Of a stretch of DNA of 64,000 bases, positions 36,756-44,945 are shown piece by piece. The notes beneath the pieces were generated by a model. That model saw only the letters and a program-made list of their open reading frames with translations, did no database searches and was not told the origin of the DNA. The position numbers and the translations under genes are program-made. Source of the DNA: Vicingaceae bacterium. Lineage in GTDB: Bacteria; Bacteroidota; Bacteroidia; Flavobacteriales_E; Vicingaceae. Positions within the stretch are counted from its first letter, which is position 1; each line of letters opens with the position of its first letter. Location: assembly GCA_028245195.1 (NCBI GenBank), contig JAOKCF010000004.1, positions 124,001 through 188,000 on the forward strand, in the 5' to 3' direction.

Positions 36756-37941
36756 CAAAGTTAGAATTATCTGCTACCGTTATTTTTATGCTAACAAAAA
36801 TAGACACAATTCCCATCGCAATCGCAAAATACCCTACAGGGTTGTAGTTGTGATATAGTCCATCTTCTCCAATCGTAATAACTTATCCTGCAAAAAAGGC
36901 AGCAAAACCGTTTGTTAGCTACCGAAACGAGGCGTTGAGGCCTATAAAGCTTCCTCGGTTTAGAGGTTTTATAAAAGAGGTCACCATTGCTGTTGAAGGA
37001 ACCATCCGACCTTTACCAAACACGAAGAAAAGCGTGGTAACAACTAGTACTAAACCATTTGGTGTTTCCCTTATTTGGGTAAGAAAAAAGATGGGAACAG
37101 ATGCAGTAAGAACTGTAAATGTGAAAACCCTTGATCGACCATATTTGTCTGCCATTCGAACTATAAACAGAGAAAAGCATACTGTTAGTGTGCCACCAAC
37201 AAGGTATATGTATTTAATCTGAGAGTAACTAAAGCCTACATTGGTAGTAAGGTACGGGCTAATAAACGGGACAATAGAAAAGTAGCTAAACATGATGACA
37301 CTTCCAAACAAAAGGGCTAGTATTTGATTTTTGTTGCTTGTAATGTTGCGTATTATTTGCATTGGAGATGGCTTCTGCTCGTTCGAGATGATGTGGCCGG
37401 TCATGTTTGGTATGTAAATAAGCGTTAAAAAAACAAGTGCGCCTAGAACCATAAAAGGCATATACCAGCCAGAAAGGTCGGCTAAAAATAGACCTGCGGG
37501 CACACCGATTACAGAAGCAACAAAGAACGTTGCCATCACCATGCCTATTGCGTTTCCTCTTCGTTCATTAGGAATAGCATCTCCAACAACAGATAGAATT
37601 AAAGCACCCGCAACACCACCTAATAACCCGGTAATTGATCTCGTAAATAATAAAGAATAATATGTTTGCGCAAAACCACACGCAAACGCGCCCATTGCAA
37701 ATTCAGTAGCCATCGTCAGAATAGCTTTTTTACGGTCAAACCTATCAATAAAGAACGCACCAACAAAACCAGAAGTTCCTGCAGAAAAGGTGTATGTTGA
37801 CACCAATAAGGCGAATTGACTCGGCAATATGTTAAAAGTGTTCATTAATTGAGGCCCCAAAGGCATCAAAATCATAAAGTCTGTAATGTGTGAGAACCCC
37901 ATAACAACAAGCGTTAAAAGCAGAATATTCTCTTAGGTCAT
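36748..37941 (-). pseudogene. Decayed MFS transporter (DHA1-like)
   Basis: All of a 397-codon MFS transporter can be read in one frame: an ATG at 37939-37941 followed at once by a TAA (third codon), then about 327 clean codons with the signature FFIDRFDRKKAILTM loop between TM2 and TM3 and ADKYGRSRVF between TM8 and TM9, then TAG after LNASFR, and a second TAA after AAFFAG, before the tail NPVGYFAIAMGIVSIFVSI. Three stops break it. The middle part could still be translated from an internal ATG at 37902 but would lack the first and last TM segments. Confidence 0.8.
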
Positions 37942-37963
37942 ATGTTAATTTGAGAGGTTAAAA

Positions 37964-38674
37964 TTACCCAAATACAACTTCTAACACCGCTTTAGACTTT
38001 AAGTTTGCAAGCCCACCAAGCTGAGTGTTGTAGTAGTTTATAATTATGTTAAGCAACCGACTTCTTTCTATCTTTAATAGTTTCTCTGGGGTGTCTTGAC
38101 CTGTTTTATACAATTGCACTTCGTCCTGAGTGAAAAAATTGGGATGATTTGGTTTTGTAGCGCACCCCTCTCCCTGCTCTAAGTCAAAATATGTGTGTTC
38201 ATGTGTAATAAGTGGCTGAATGCCCAACATATCCATAAGCCCCATTAAAAAGGTGATGTGAAATGAAGAAGAGGGGGCGCTTTCTGTGTTGAGGTGGCGA
38301 AGTTTTTCCTCGACGTATTTGTATAAATGAAAGTTTTGCTCTTCTTCTTTGATGACCTTCGAAAGAACTTCAGCTAGAAAAAAGCGTATTGCGTTGACCG
38401 ACACATTGTCTGGCGAGGAGCCAATTGAGTTGTTATATGTGAGTTCTTTTACCCTGTGAATGTTTGATTTTGAGGAGAGGTAGCAAACGAATTCAATTGC
38501 TGACAATGGTTGAAAGAAATTACCTTGTTTGTTTTTTTTTCTTTTTGTCTTATTTGAAAGTAGAGAAATTAGGCCCTTTTCTTCCGAAAGAACCCTGCTG
38601 ATGAGAGAGTTTTCGCCATATTTAAATGACTGTAGAACTACGCCTTTACTTTGGAGTAACATGTTATTTGACAA
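37964..38674 (-). CDS. recO: DNA repair protein RecO
   Basis: A 236-aa recombination mediator of the RecFOR pathway. The N-terminal OB-fold is seen in KGVVLQSFKYGENSLISRVLSEE-type sequence (KGLISLLSNKTKRKKN, FFQPLSAIEFVCY), then a helical domain. Bacteroidota RecO lacks the full zinc motif, as here. Its start overlaps the end of porZ by 11 nt; recO-porZ adjacency is conserved in the phylum. Confidence 0.92.
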   Translation of the reverse strand: MSNNMLLQSKGVVLQSFKYGENSLISRVLSEEKGLISLLSNKTKRKKNKQGNFFQPLSAIEFVCYLSSKSNIHRVKELTYNNSIGSSPDNVSVNAIRFFLAEVLSKVIKEEEQNFHLYKYVEEKLRHLNTESAPSSSFHITFLMGLMDMLGIQPLITHEHTYFDLEQGEGCATKPNHPNFFTQDEVQLYKTGQDTPEKLLKIERSRLLNIIINYYNTQLGGLANLKSKAVLEVVFG

Positions 38675-41009
38675 ACAATATTTTTCCTACTTCTGTTTGC
38701 AGCTTTTGGGTTTCGTCTTCACCGCTCATAAAGACAAGGTAAACACCCGTTGAAGCCCGGCGCCCACCAAAGTTATTTCCATCCCATAGCACTTGACCTC
38801 CCTGTGATTTTATTTCATTAATCAACGTACCGCTAATGTCTGTAATTTTTACCGTGGTGTTATCTAATAGACCGCTAATTGCAACTTTTCCATTGTAGTC
38901 TGGTCGCACAAGGTTTGGATAGATATGGACATTATTAAGACTTTCGGCTCCGTTTATAGCCTCCCCCCTGTAAGAAACTAAACCTTTTGAGGTTGCGATA
39001 TAAACCTCCCCCGTTTCGTCGTCTATGTTTATAGCGCTTATAGAGTTAGATAGTAAAGGGCTGTTGTCAACGTTAAACTCCAAAATAGTTTCTTTACCAT
39101 CTTCAGATAATAAAATAACCCCGGAGTTTTCTGTCCCTATCCATTTTCTATTAAAGCCATCTATTGCTATTTCCGTAATAATCGAGTTTTGTAAAACGAC
39201 CTCGTTATTTTCACCGTCAAAGAAAATGACTCTATCAAAATCCACATCTCCGTTAAAAATACCAGATGGGTTAAAGTGTACTGCAACTCCATCGGAAGTA
39301 CCTATCCATATCAAACCATCTTTATCTTTTTCAATTTTTATGCCTCGCGCCCCTGGTATATTACCAAAACCTTCTGTTCTGGTTAATCTTATTGACCTAT
39401 CATCAGAGATATCTTTTATCGTTCCACGATCATCGTAAACAATGATATCGTTGTCTTTAGCCATGGCAATCCACTTACAACCATTGTCGTCAATTTCTAT
39501 GTCATACATAGCCGTTTCGTCTGATGAATAAAGTGCGCCCAGGTTATAACTAAACCAGCTTCCATCAGTTAAACGAACGGTTAATCCATTTTTTTGGTAG
39601 GTGTTAGTAACCCAAAGGTTACCATCTGCGTCAAAGACACTTTCTCCCGTTCCAATCCATAATGAGGGCTTCCAAGCTTCTCTTCGTTGTATTGCTGAAG
39701 TTATTTGCCCAAAATTGTTGGTGTAAACCGTGTTGGTGTCTTGGTATATTTTAAAAGGAGTTGTTTTGTTAAACTCAGCCAACCCTCTTCCCCAAGACCC
39801 GAAGTAAACCTGATTAGGGTTCTCTGGATTGATGGTAACGGATACAATGTCAAAAATGTCATTTAACCCAAGGTTTGCTCCGTGTTGGTAGGGCTCCCAA
39901 GTTGTACCATCATAGTGTGATACTTTCGCAAGGTTAAATTGATTATTATATGTTCCGTTAATAGCACCATTTGTGACCCATAGATTTCCTCCTGACGCAT
40001 CCATGTCAAATATTGCTGCTGTTAATGGGCCATTTGGTTTGATTCCGGTAATAGTTGCACCGTTGGTTGTAGAAAGTTCAACTAACGGAGTGAATCCGTT
40101 AATTTCAAAAAGACGATCATTAGCTATTGCGGAACCGATAGTGTTAGACCCACCTCTAGTTAATGTGTATTGAATATTTGATTGGCTATCGAATAGGACG
40201 GTGTTGGTTCTGGTGGTTAGGACGAATTGGTTCGATACCGTTTCGGAAAGGTTAATGAAGTCAAAATTCGCTACAACCTGATTGGTGCTAAATTGGTTGC
40301 CGTCGTAGTTTAGTATGCTGTCTTTAGCTTGCCCTTCACGAAACACGAAATTTAACGACCCGTCGTTTTCCCAGATTGAAGAAATGACAGAAGTGTTTTT
40401 AGTTGGTAGTTTTGTCCAGGCATTAAAGTCAAGGAGATTACTTGAAAGACTAGCGGTTAATATTCCACTATTAGTTGCTGCATAAAGGTGACCTGCAAAC
40501 TTGTCAACGGAATTTATGTTTATTGGTGCGCCGTTAGGACCAAATTTGTACGTGTCTACAATTTCTTGGCGCTCTAGATCAACTACTGTTATGCCATATG
40601 CCATGCATAAATAAGCTAAGTTGTCAGTTATTTTAATCTCGTTAATTACTTTTTCTTCATTACTTAGTTTGATAAACGGTATGTTAGTAATTGCATCGCC
40701 TTTAATTAAATCAATATTTGCATTGTCATACACTATAATGAGAGTCCTGTTGGTTGTGGAGTATGCTAGCTTAGAAATAGATACGTCGTTTAGGAGGTTT
40801 ACCTTAGTGTATTTTTCTAAAGAGTTGTCATCCGTGTTGTATGTAAATATTCCAGTTTCTGTTCCCGCATATATCAGATTTCCATCAGAGGCGATTGAGG
40901 TACCGCTGTTAAGAGGTAAATGGTCTGTCCAGCCTCCGATAGGTTTAAGTTGTGCTTGTGCAACAAAAGTCATGACAAACACAAGAATAAGGAGTAGGTT
41001 CTTTTTCAT
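38664..41009 (-). CDS. porZ: Type IX secretion system accessory protein PorZ
   Basis: A 781-aa secreted protein: signal peptide (LLLILVFVMTFVAQA), two beta-propeller-like regions with repeated two-component-regulator propeller motifs (GIFTYNTDD, VWIAMAKDN-like KWIAMAKDND, LIWIGTSDGVAVHF, RKWIGTENSG), and a C-terminal type A sorting domain (GLVSYRGE, VHIYPNLV, DISGTLI, WDGNNFGGRRASTGVYLV). This matches PorZ, the surface protein that works with PorU in the attachment complex of the T9SS and helps move A-LPS onto cargo. The neighbour recO supports it. Frame is open to 41096, but ATG 41009 starts the signal peptide. Confidence 0.9.
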   Translation of the reverse strand: MKKNLLLILVFVMTFVAQAQLKPIGGWTDHLPLNSGTSIASDGNLIYAGTETGIFTYNTDDNSLEKYTKVNLLNDVSISKLAYSTTNRTLIIVYDNANIDLIKGDAITNIPFIKLSNEEKVINEIKITDNLAYLCMAYGITVVDLERQEIVDTYKFGPNGAPININSVDKFAGHLYAATNSGILTASLSSNLLDFNAWTKLPTKNTSVISSIWENDGSLNFVFREGQAKDSILNYDGNQFSTNQVVANFDFINLSETVSNQFVLTTRTNTVLFDSQSNIQYTLTRGGSNTIGSAIANDRLFEINGFTPLVELSTTNGATITGIKPNGPLTAAIFDMDASGGNLWVTNGAINGTYNNQFNLAKVSHYDGTTWEPYQHGANLGLNDIFDIVSVTINPENPNQVYFGSWGRGLAEFNKTTPFKIYQDTNTVYTNNFGQITSAIQRREAWKPSLWIGTGESVFDADGNLWVTNTYQKNGLTVRLTDGSWFSYNLGALYSSDETAMYDIEIDDNGCKWIAMAKDNDIIVYDDRGTIKDISDDRSIRLTRTEGFGNIPGARGIKIEKDKDGLIWIGTSDGVAVHFNPSGIFNGDVDFDRVIFFDGENNEVVLQNSIITEIAIDGFNRKWIGTENSGVILLSEDGKETILEFNVDNSPLLSNSISAINIDDETGEVYIATSKGLVSYRGEAINGAESLNNVHIYPNLVRPDYNGKVAISGLLDNTTVKITDISGTLINEIKSQGGQVLWDGNNFGGRRASTGVYLVFMSGEDETQKLQTEVGKILFVK

Positions 41010-41047
41010 AGTTAACGGAAATAAAACAAAGATAGACGTAAAATATT

Positions 41048-41075
41048 GTATGCAAATACTACTATATTTGCATAC
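41048..41075. promoter_or_regulatory. Perfect 11-bp inverted repeat between porZ and tRNA-Arg
   Basis: GTATGCAAATA (41048-41058) and TATTTGCATAC (41065-41075) are exact inverted copies around a 6-nt spacer. The right arm contains part of a TATATTTG -7 box (41063-41070) that would start transcription at about 41077, just before the tRNA. It may be an operator or simply part of the tRNA promoter. Confidence 0.6.
41063..41070 (+). promoter_or_regulatory. Bacteroidota-type -7 box (TATATTTG) for tRNA-Arg
   Basis: TATATTTG matches TAnnTTTG and lies 12 nt before the first base of the tRNA, which fits a transcript with a short 5' leader. Confidence 0.5.
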
Positions 41076-41081
41076 GTTTTT

Positions 41082-41155
41082 GGCCCCGTAGTTCAACTGA
41101 ATAGAATATCAGATTTCGGCTCTGACGGTTACAGGTTTGAATCCTGTCGGGGTCA
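41082..41155 (+). tRNA. tRNA-Arg (anticodon TCG)
   Basis: A 74-nt cloverleaf: acceptor GGCCCCG/CGGGGTC with one G-T pair, D stem GTTC/GAAT, anticodon stem TCAGA/TCTGA with loop TTTCGGC (anticodon TCG, reads CGN), and T arm ACAGG-TTTGAAT-CCTGT. The discriminator is A and CCA is not encoded. A terminator follows at once. It marks the left edge of an accessory region, and its 3' end is partly repeated further right. Confidence 0.93.
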
Positions 41156-41157
41156 CG

Positions 41158-41191
41158 AAAAAAGCTCAACACATAGTGTTGGGCTTTTTTA
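41158..41191 (+). terminator. Intrinsic terminator after tRNA-Arg
   Basis: AAAAAAGCTCAACAC pairs with GTGTTGGGCTTTTTT around a short ATA loop, with one G-T pair. It begins 2 nt after the tRNA. Confidence 0.88.
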
Positions 41192-41320
41192 TTTTAGAGC
41201 AAATATGAGCTATGCTCATGTGAAGTGATAAAAGAAAAAAGCCAGTACATGCGGATGCATGTGAGCTTTATGCTCGAGCATAACAACCATTTCGAAAAGG
41301 ATCATTAGCGCTAGCGAGAT

Positions 41321-41338
41321 AATCCTGTGGAGGTCACT
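41321..41338 (+). repeat. Imperfect direct repeat of the tRNA-Arg 3' end
   Basis: AATCCTGTGGAGGTCACT resembles the tRNA-Arg 3' end at 41140-41157 (AATCCTGTCGGGGTCACG), with 15 of the first 17 bases the same, and like it is followed at once by a terminator hairpin. A weaker match (ATCCT then GAGGTCAC) lies at 47385-47402. Such copies are what integration into a tRNA gene leaves, but no integrase is present here. Confidence 0.5.
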
Positions 41339-41340
41339 CT

Positions 41341-41386
41341 AGCGGAGAATTGGTTAAAATTAACTGGTTCTCCGCTTTTTATTTTT
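41341..41386 (+). terminator. Strong intrinsic terminator
   Basis: A 17-bp stem (AGCGGAGAATTGGTTAA with TTAACTGGTTCTCCGCT, including three G-T pairs) with an AA loop is followed by TTTTATTTTT. It ends plus-strand transcription; no plus-strand protein gene precedes it. Confidence 0.88.
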
Positions 41387-41487
41387 CATATTAACTCTGT
41401 TTTTCTATACACAAAAAACAAACCCTAAAACGACGTGGAATGCCGTCAAACGCTTTTGCACTGAGAGGACCGTATTCATTAGCAAGT

Positions 41488-42738
41488 TTATTTAAAATAG
41501 TCGAGTAAAAATTCTTCTGAAAAATACGGATAGTTCAGTTGTTTAGTCAGTTTGGTGTATTGCTTTTTGATTTGATATTTTTTATTGGCGGTTATGGCCG
41601 TTCCAAATAAATAAACTTGATGAATAATGGTGATAAATTCCTCATAGCTATATGCACAGTGAGTATAATTAAAAAGACGAGCGTATTTTTTCTGTTCAGG
41701 ATCTTTTTTACTGTGTTTAAAATAAAACATACACATTAAGTAAAAAGAGTTTAGATGGTGTTTTTGATAGTAGCATTCAATGCTAGTATCCAGATGAATT
41801 TTCTCTATTAGATAATTCATGAGCATAAAATCTTTAGTTAATATAGCTGTGTAAAACAATTCGTAAGAATAATCGATCATAAGAGATTTTTTTGAATGCA
41901 CTTCGAAATAATTGTCTAAAATTTCAGTAGAATTATCTCTGTCATCAGCTATTAGTTCTAATGCCAATAATCGACTGCACAAAATTGGATTTAATTGCTT
42001 GGAGTAAATTGAATCACCATTGATTTTTTTTTTTGGCTTTTGATTTAAAAAATCCCTAAACTCAAGTATTGCAGAGTTGAATAGAGTAATTTCTTTATCA
42101 AGTTCATTGCGTTTAATTATTTCTGTTTGTTCTCCATAGTATCCATTCAAACTAGAATAGTCCACAAAGGTTAAATACACACACTCAATATAATTAATAT
42201 TGCTAAGCAGTAGGGAATTGGTTGTAGGTTTTTTTCGAAGCAAAAAACCGATGGAGTTGCCCAATTTTAAGGCTTCCGAATATGTAAAGCTGTTGAAGTT
42301 GAGCGCATCTAATTTAAATATACGATCCATTAACGGATAGTTTTTATCATGCAATAATTCTCTTATTAGGAAGACAATAAAACCGATAAAATGTTCAGGT
42401 CTTTTTTTGGCTGTAATAACCAAATTTATGATTGCATGATGATCATCTTTAGCAAGCGCTTTATAGATTGTTTGATACAAATCAATATTGTCTTTATTTG
42501 GATAGTTTAAGATAAAATGTTGGTAGTTTTTGTAGCCAACAAATTGAGATAGAATATTTAGTGTGTTTTTGTTCGGTTTTGTACTTGGAGATAAACCATA
42601 AAATCGTTTGATTGTGCTGTAGCTGATATCTTTATCCAATATTTCTGTAATAGCATTAGAAATTAGCTCACAATCTCCTCTAGCTCGCACTGGTCTTGCA
42701 ATTTTAGCTTCAATTAAATTCTTCAGAGTGTTAATCAT
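41488..42738 (-). CDS. Putative regulator with Bacteroidota N-terminal DNA-binding-like domain, 416 aa
   Basis: The first 80 residues hold a pattern I know from many Bacteroidota proteins: CELISNAITEILDKDISYSTIKRFYGL, then SPSTKPNKNTLNILSQFVGYKNYQHF. The helix around SYSTIKRFYG resembles a recognition helix. The remaining 330 residues are all-helical and may form tetratricopeptide-like hairpins, with many Tyr and Leu. No enzyme motif is seen. It is divergent from the five-gene operon with an 87-nt gap that carries an 11-bp tandem repeat right next to its own start, so autoregulation and control of the operon are plausible. The GC content is low compared with core genes. I do not know its function. 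Confidence 0.75.
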   Translation of the reverse strand: MINTLKNLIEAKIARPVRARGDCELISNAITEILDKDISYSTIKRFYGLSPSTKPNKNTLNILSQFVGYKNYQHFILNYPNKDNIDLYQTIYKALAKDDHHAIINLVITAKKRPEHFIGFIVFLIRELLHDKNYPLMDRIFKLDALNFNSFTYSEALKLGNSIGFLLRKKPTTNSLLLSNINYIECVYLTFVDYSSLNGYYGEQTEIIKRNELDKEITLFNSAILEFRDFLNQKPKKKINGDSIYSKQLNPILCSRLLALELIADDRDNSTEILDNYFEVHSKKSLMIDYSYELFYTAILTKDFMLMNYLIEKIHLDTSIECYYQKHHLNSFYLMCMFYFKHSKKDPEQKKYARLFNYTHCAYSYEEFITIIHQVYLFGTAITANKKYQIKKQYTKLTKQLNYPYFSEEFLLDYFK

Positions 42739-42744
42739 ACGTCG

Positions 42745-42774
42745 TCAATTATGAATCAATTATGAATCAATTAT
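42745..42774. promoter_or_regulatory. Tandem 11-bp repeats in divergent promoter (operator candidate)
   Basis: TCAATTATGAA occurs at 42745-42755 and 42756-42766, with a third partial copy TCAATTAT at 42767-42774. The array starts 7 nt from the regulator's ATG and lies upstream of the TACATTTG box of the opposite operon. One full helical turn per repeat would place several protein copies on the same face of the DNA. Confidence 0.6.
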
Positions 42775-42789
42775 ACGTAAACTAAAGTG

Positions 42790-42797
42790 TACATTTG
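42790..42797 (+). promoter_or_regulatory. Bacteroidota-type -7 box (TACATTTG) for the five-gene operon
   Basis: TACATTTG matches TAnnTTTG and lies 28 nt before the ATG at 42826. It is directly downstream of the 11-bp repeats. Confidence 0.5.
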
Positions 42798-42825
42798 AAT
42801 TTTAATGTTTAATTATTAATAATAC

Positions 42826-43314
42826 ATGCCAAGATATATTAAACCTAGATTACGAGAGGAGTTATCTAGTGCATCTGAACAATTAGTTTCGGATTTATTC
42901 TTATCAATATTAGGGCAGATTAGAGTTTTTGAAGGCAAGAGTAATGGACCCGGAGCTATTTATGCAATTTCCCAATGTTTAAGGATGCTGCATGAACACT
43001 TTGAGGCAGGATATACCCAAGAAGCAAAAAAACATATTACTGATTTGGGTTTCCATACAGAACCAAGAACAATAAGAGAGATCTATAATCTAAGTAGTAA
43101 GATCGACAAGAGCGAACGAAAACTCTATGTTGAGCACACTGATGGTGGTATTAAAAAACTAGCGACTGATTTATTGAGCCTATATGAAGAATTAAAAGGC
43201 AATAAGCAAGATGTCGAAATGGTAAGCACTTTCATTAAAAACAATACCTACTTCATCACAAAACACAAAGACAAGAATAAAGATATAGATGAGAATTTTT
43301 CAATAAAAAATTAA
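42826..43314 (+). CDS. Accessory protein of unknown function, 162 aa (operon gene 1)
   Basis: A 162-aa soluble, mostly helical protein. Visible stretches are KPRLREELSSASEQLVSDLFLSIL, GPGAIYAISQCLRMLHEHFEAGYTQEAKKHITDLGF and SEHTDGG-like VEHTDGGIKKLATDLLSLYEEL. The tail is Lys/Asp-rich. No signal peptide, membrane segment, or known catalytic motif is seen, and I do not recognise a family. It heads the operon; the next gene starts 11 nt on, so its product probably works with the others. Confidence 0.75.
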   Translation: MPRYIKPRLREELSSASEQLVSDLFLSILGQIRVFEGKSNGPGAIYAISQCLRMLHEHFEAGYTQEAKKHITDLGFHTEPRTIREIYNLSSKIDKSERKLYVEHTDGGIKKLATDLLSLYEELKGNKQDVEMVSTFIKNNTYFITKHKDKNKDIDENFSIKN

Positions 43315-43325
43315 TAAAAAATAAA

Positions 43326-44417
43326 ATGGCAAGAGATTATACAAAATACACAGCAGAAGGTTTAGGAGAAAACCTTAACAAAAGAAAATTAGTTTTTACA
43401 ATCGTAAAAGACTGGGCAGAGAAAAATAATCCGTCCTTAGAAGAAATACAAACCGCATTTCCAGACGAAGTGCAAGGTGGTAAAGGCTTTATTGTAAAAG
43501 AAAGTGAAGTAAAAGACGCTAAGCGTTTTAACATGAAAGAACCATTGAGTATTAAAAATGGCTTGCACATAGTGATGTCTAATCAATGGGGAGAGAATAT
43601 TGCAGACTTTATTACTGGAGCTGAAAAGTTGGGCTACACTATCCTTAAAAACACTTCAAACAATCCGCAAGATCAACAAAATTCAGTGGATGTTAACACC
43701 AGCACATCATTAGAAGAAATAGATCAAATTATTGAAGAAATTATTCACGGTGATTTAACAACACAAGAAAATTTTAGAAAAAACACAATCAACTTTATTA
43801 ATGAAAATAATCAATACTACTGGTTTTTATTAGCCATAAATAACGCTTTACAAGTTTGGGAAAATAAAATAGATGATGAAGGATTAGATTTAAGTGTTGA
43901 TGGATTACATCTTAAAGGTAGAGAATTGAACTTTAACCCTTATGAAGAGTATAGACTATTTTATAATTGGAGAGAAGAAAAATTTGGTATTGAAGAAGAT
44001 GATGATGAACCAACTTCTTTCTTTAAGGCATTAATAGATTCATTCTATGACTTTGATTCGCACAGCGATTTGATATCGCTAGGTGAAAATGATTTAAACA
44101 AGTTTATAAATTTGTCTAAAACGGTTCTGTTATGCACAGTTTGTAAAGAATGTGAAAATGATACAGATACGGACGATCTCACTAATCTTTTATTGGGAAT
44201 AAATTTTGAAGACTTACCAGAAATTAATGATAAACTAAACGGAGGTGATATATCGAATGAAATATTAGAAGATGTTTTGGAAACCCTTGATGTTTCTGTT
44301 GAAGACTATAAGAATGAAGAAGAATTATGGAAAGATTTATACCTTCTTAATTATGAAGATGTAGCTCGAGATATTTTAGATAATGACGTGTTTGATAAAG
44401 ACTATATACGTTCGTAA
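43326..44417 (+). CDS. Acidic accessory protein of unknown function, 363 aa (operon gene 2)
   Basis: A 363-aa protein in two parts. The first 105 residues form a compact module: MARDYTKYTAEGLGENLNK, RKLVFTIVKDWAEKN, SLEEIQTAFPDEVQGGKGF and, closing it, VMSNQWGENIADFITGAEKLGY. I have an impression of similar modules at the N-termini of other uncharacterised accessory proteins but cannot name a family. From residue 125 on the protein is very acidic (runs such as EEDDDEPTSFF, DTDTDDLTNLL, EDVLETLDVSVEDYKNEEE), and looks helical. An acidic surface like this might mimic DNA or bind a basic partner. Gap to the preceding gene is 11 nt, to the next 15 nt. Confidence 0.75.
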   Translation: MARDYTKYTAEGLGENLNKRKLVFTIVKDWAEKNNPSLEEIQTAFPDEVQGGKGFIVKESEVKDAKRFNMKEPLSIKNGLHIVMSNQWGENIADFITGAEKLGYTILKNTSNNPQDQQNSVDVNTSTSLEEIDQIIEEIIHGDLTTQENFRKNTINFINENNQYYWFLLAINNALQVWENKIDDEGLDLSVDGLHLKGRELNFNPYEEYRLFYNWREEKFGIEEDDDEPTSFFKALIDSFYDFDSHSDLISLGENDLNKFINLSKTVLLCTVCKECENDTDTDDLTNLLLGINFEDLPEINDKLNGGDISNEILEDVLETLDVSVEDYKNEEELWKDLYLLNYEDVARDILDNDVFDKDYIRS

Positions 44418-44432
44418 CAACTACAATAATTT

Positions 44433-44876
44433 ATGAAGATTCTTAATATTGATTTAGATGGTGTTGTTGCAGATTTTGTTTCTGCAATGAATGCTCATCC
44501 CTTAAGAAACGAACTACCTTTTGATAAAGATCCGGATACTATTCCGGGTCTTTTTAGGAATTTGAAGCCCATAGAATCTGCGATTAGTTCAGTAGAAAAA
44601 TTACTTCATTCAGAGAAATATGAAGTGTATTTCCTTAGCACAGCACCCTGGGATAACCCTTCTGCATGGACAGATAAGCGTTTGTGGTTAGCAGAACAAT
44701 TTGGTGATAAAATAAACAGAAGGCTTATCTTAACCCACCGTAAAGATTTGGTTAAAGGCGATATTTTAATTGACGACAGACCAAATAATGGAGCAAAGGA
44801 TTTTGATGGGGAGTGGATTCATTTTGCTTCTAAAAAGTTCCCTAACTGGGATTCGGTATTAAATTATTTATTATGA
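44433..44876 (+). CDS. HAD-superfamily 5'(3')-deoxyribonucleotidase-like phosphatase (operon gene 3)
   Basis: A 147-aa HAD enzyme of the NT5C type. Motif I is NIDLDGVVADF (Asp7 nucleophile, Asp9 acid/base), followed by the small cap region, PWDNPSAWTDKRLWL with motif II-like FLSTAPW, and motif IV GDILIDDRPNNGAKDF. This is the full set for a phosphatase acting on (deoxy)nucleoside monophosphates. Similar genes occur in phages and in many genomes. Inside this operon it could deplete or balance nucleotides, but it might also be a housekeeping passenger. Spacing of 15 nt from gene 2 argues for shared transcription. Confidence 0.85.
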   Translation: MKILNIDLDGVVADFVSAMNAHPLRNELPFDKDPDTIPGLFRNLKPIESAISSVEKLLHSEKYEVYFLSTAPWDNPSAWTDKRLWLAEQFGDKINRRLILTHRKDLVKGDILIDDRPNNGAKDFDGEWIHFASKKFPNWDSVLNYLL

Positions 44877-44945
44877 AATACCTAACAATAATTTAGAAAC
44901 CAACTGAAGCTCTATATTTAGAAAATTTCTCTTCATATTTTATAA

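Larger units (their letters stand above)
41200..41386 (+). ncRNA. Candidate structured non-coding RNA or recombination site (hairpin cluster)
   Basis: Between two intrinsic terminators lies a stretch without ORF but with a run of hairpins: ATGAGC-TAT-GCTCAT (41205-41219), ACATGC-GGAT-GCATGT (41247-41262), the perfect palindrome TTATGCTCGAGCATAA (41268-41283), AGGATCAT/ATAATCCT (41298-41326, one mismatch), and a 17-bp terminator stem at 41341-41376 with T-rich tail. The terminator points rightward, so it must end a plus-strand transcript, but no gene lies between it and the tRNA terminator. A small RNA is the simplest reading; a folded recombination site of a mobile element is the alternative. 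No homologue is known to me. Confidence 0.45.

Noticed and set aside
36748-37941. MFS transporter as a functional shorter protein
   Set aside because: The 327-codon open part lacks the first and last TM segments; three stops in the same frame indicate decay.
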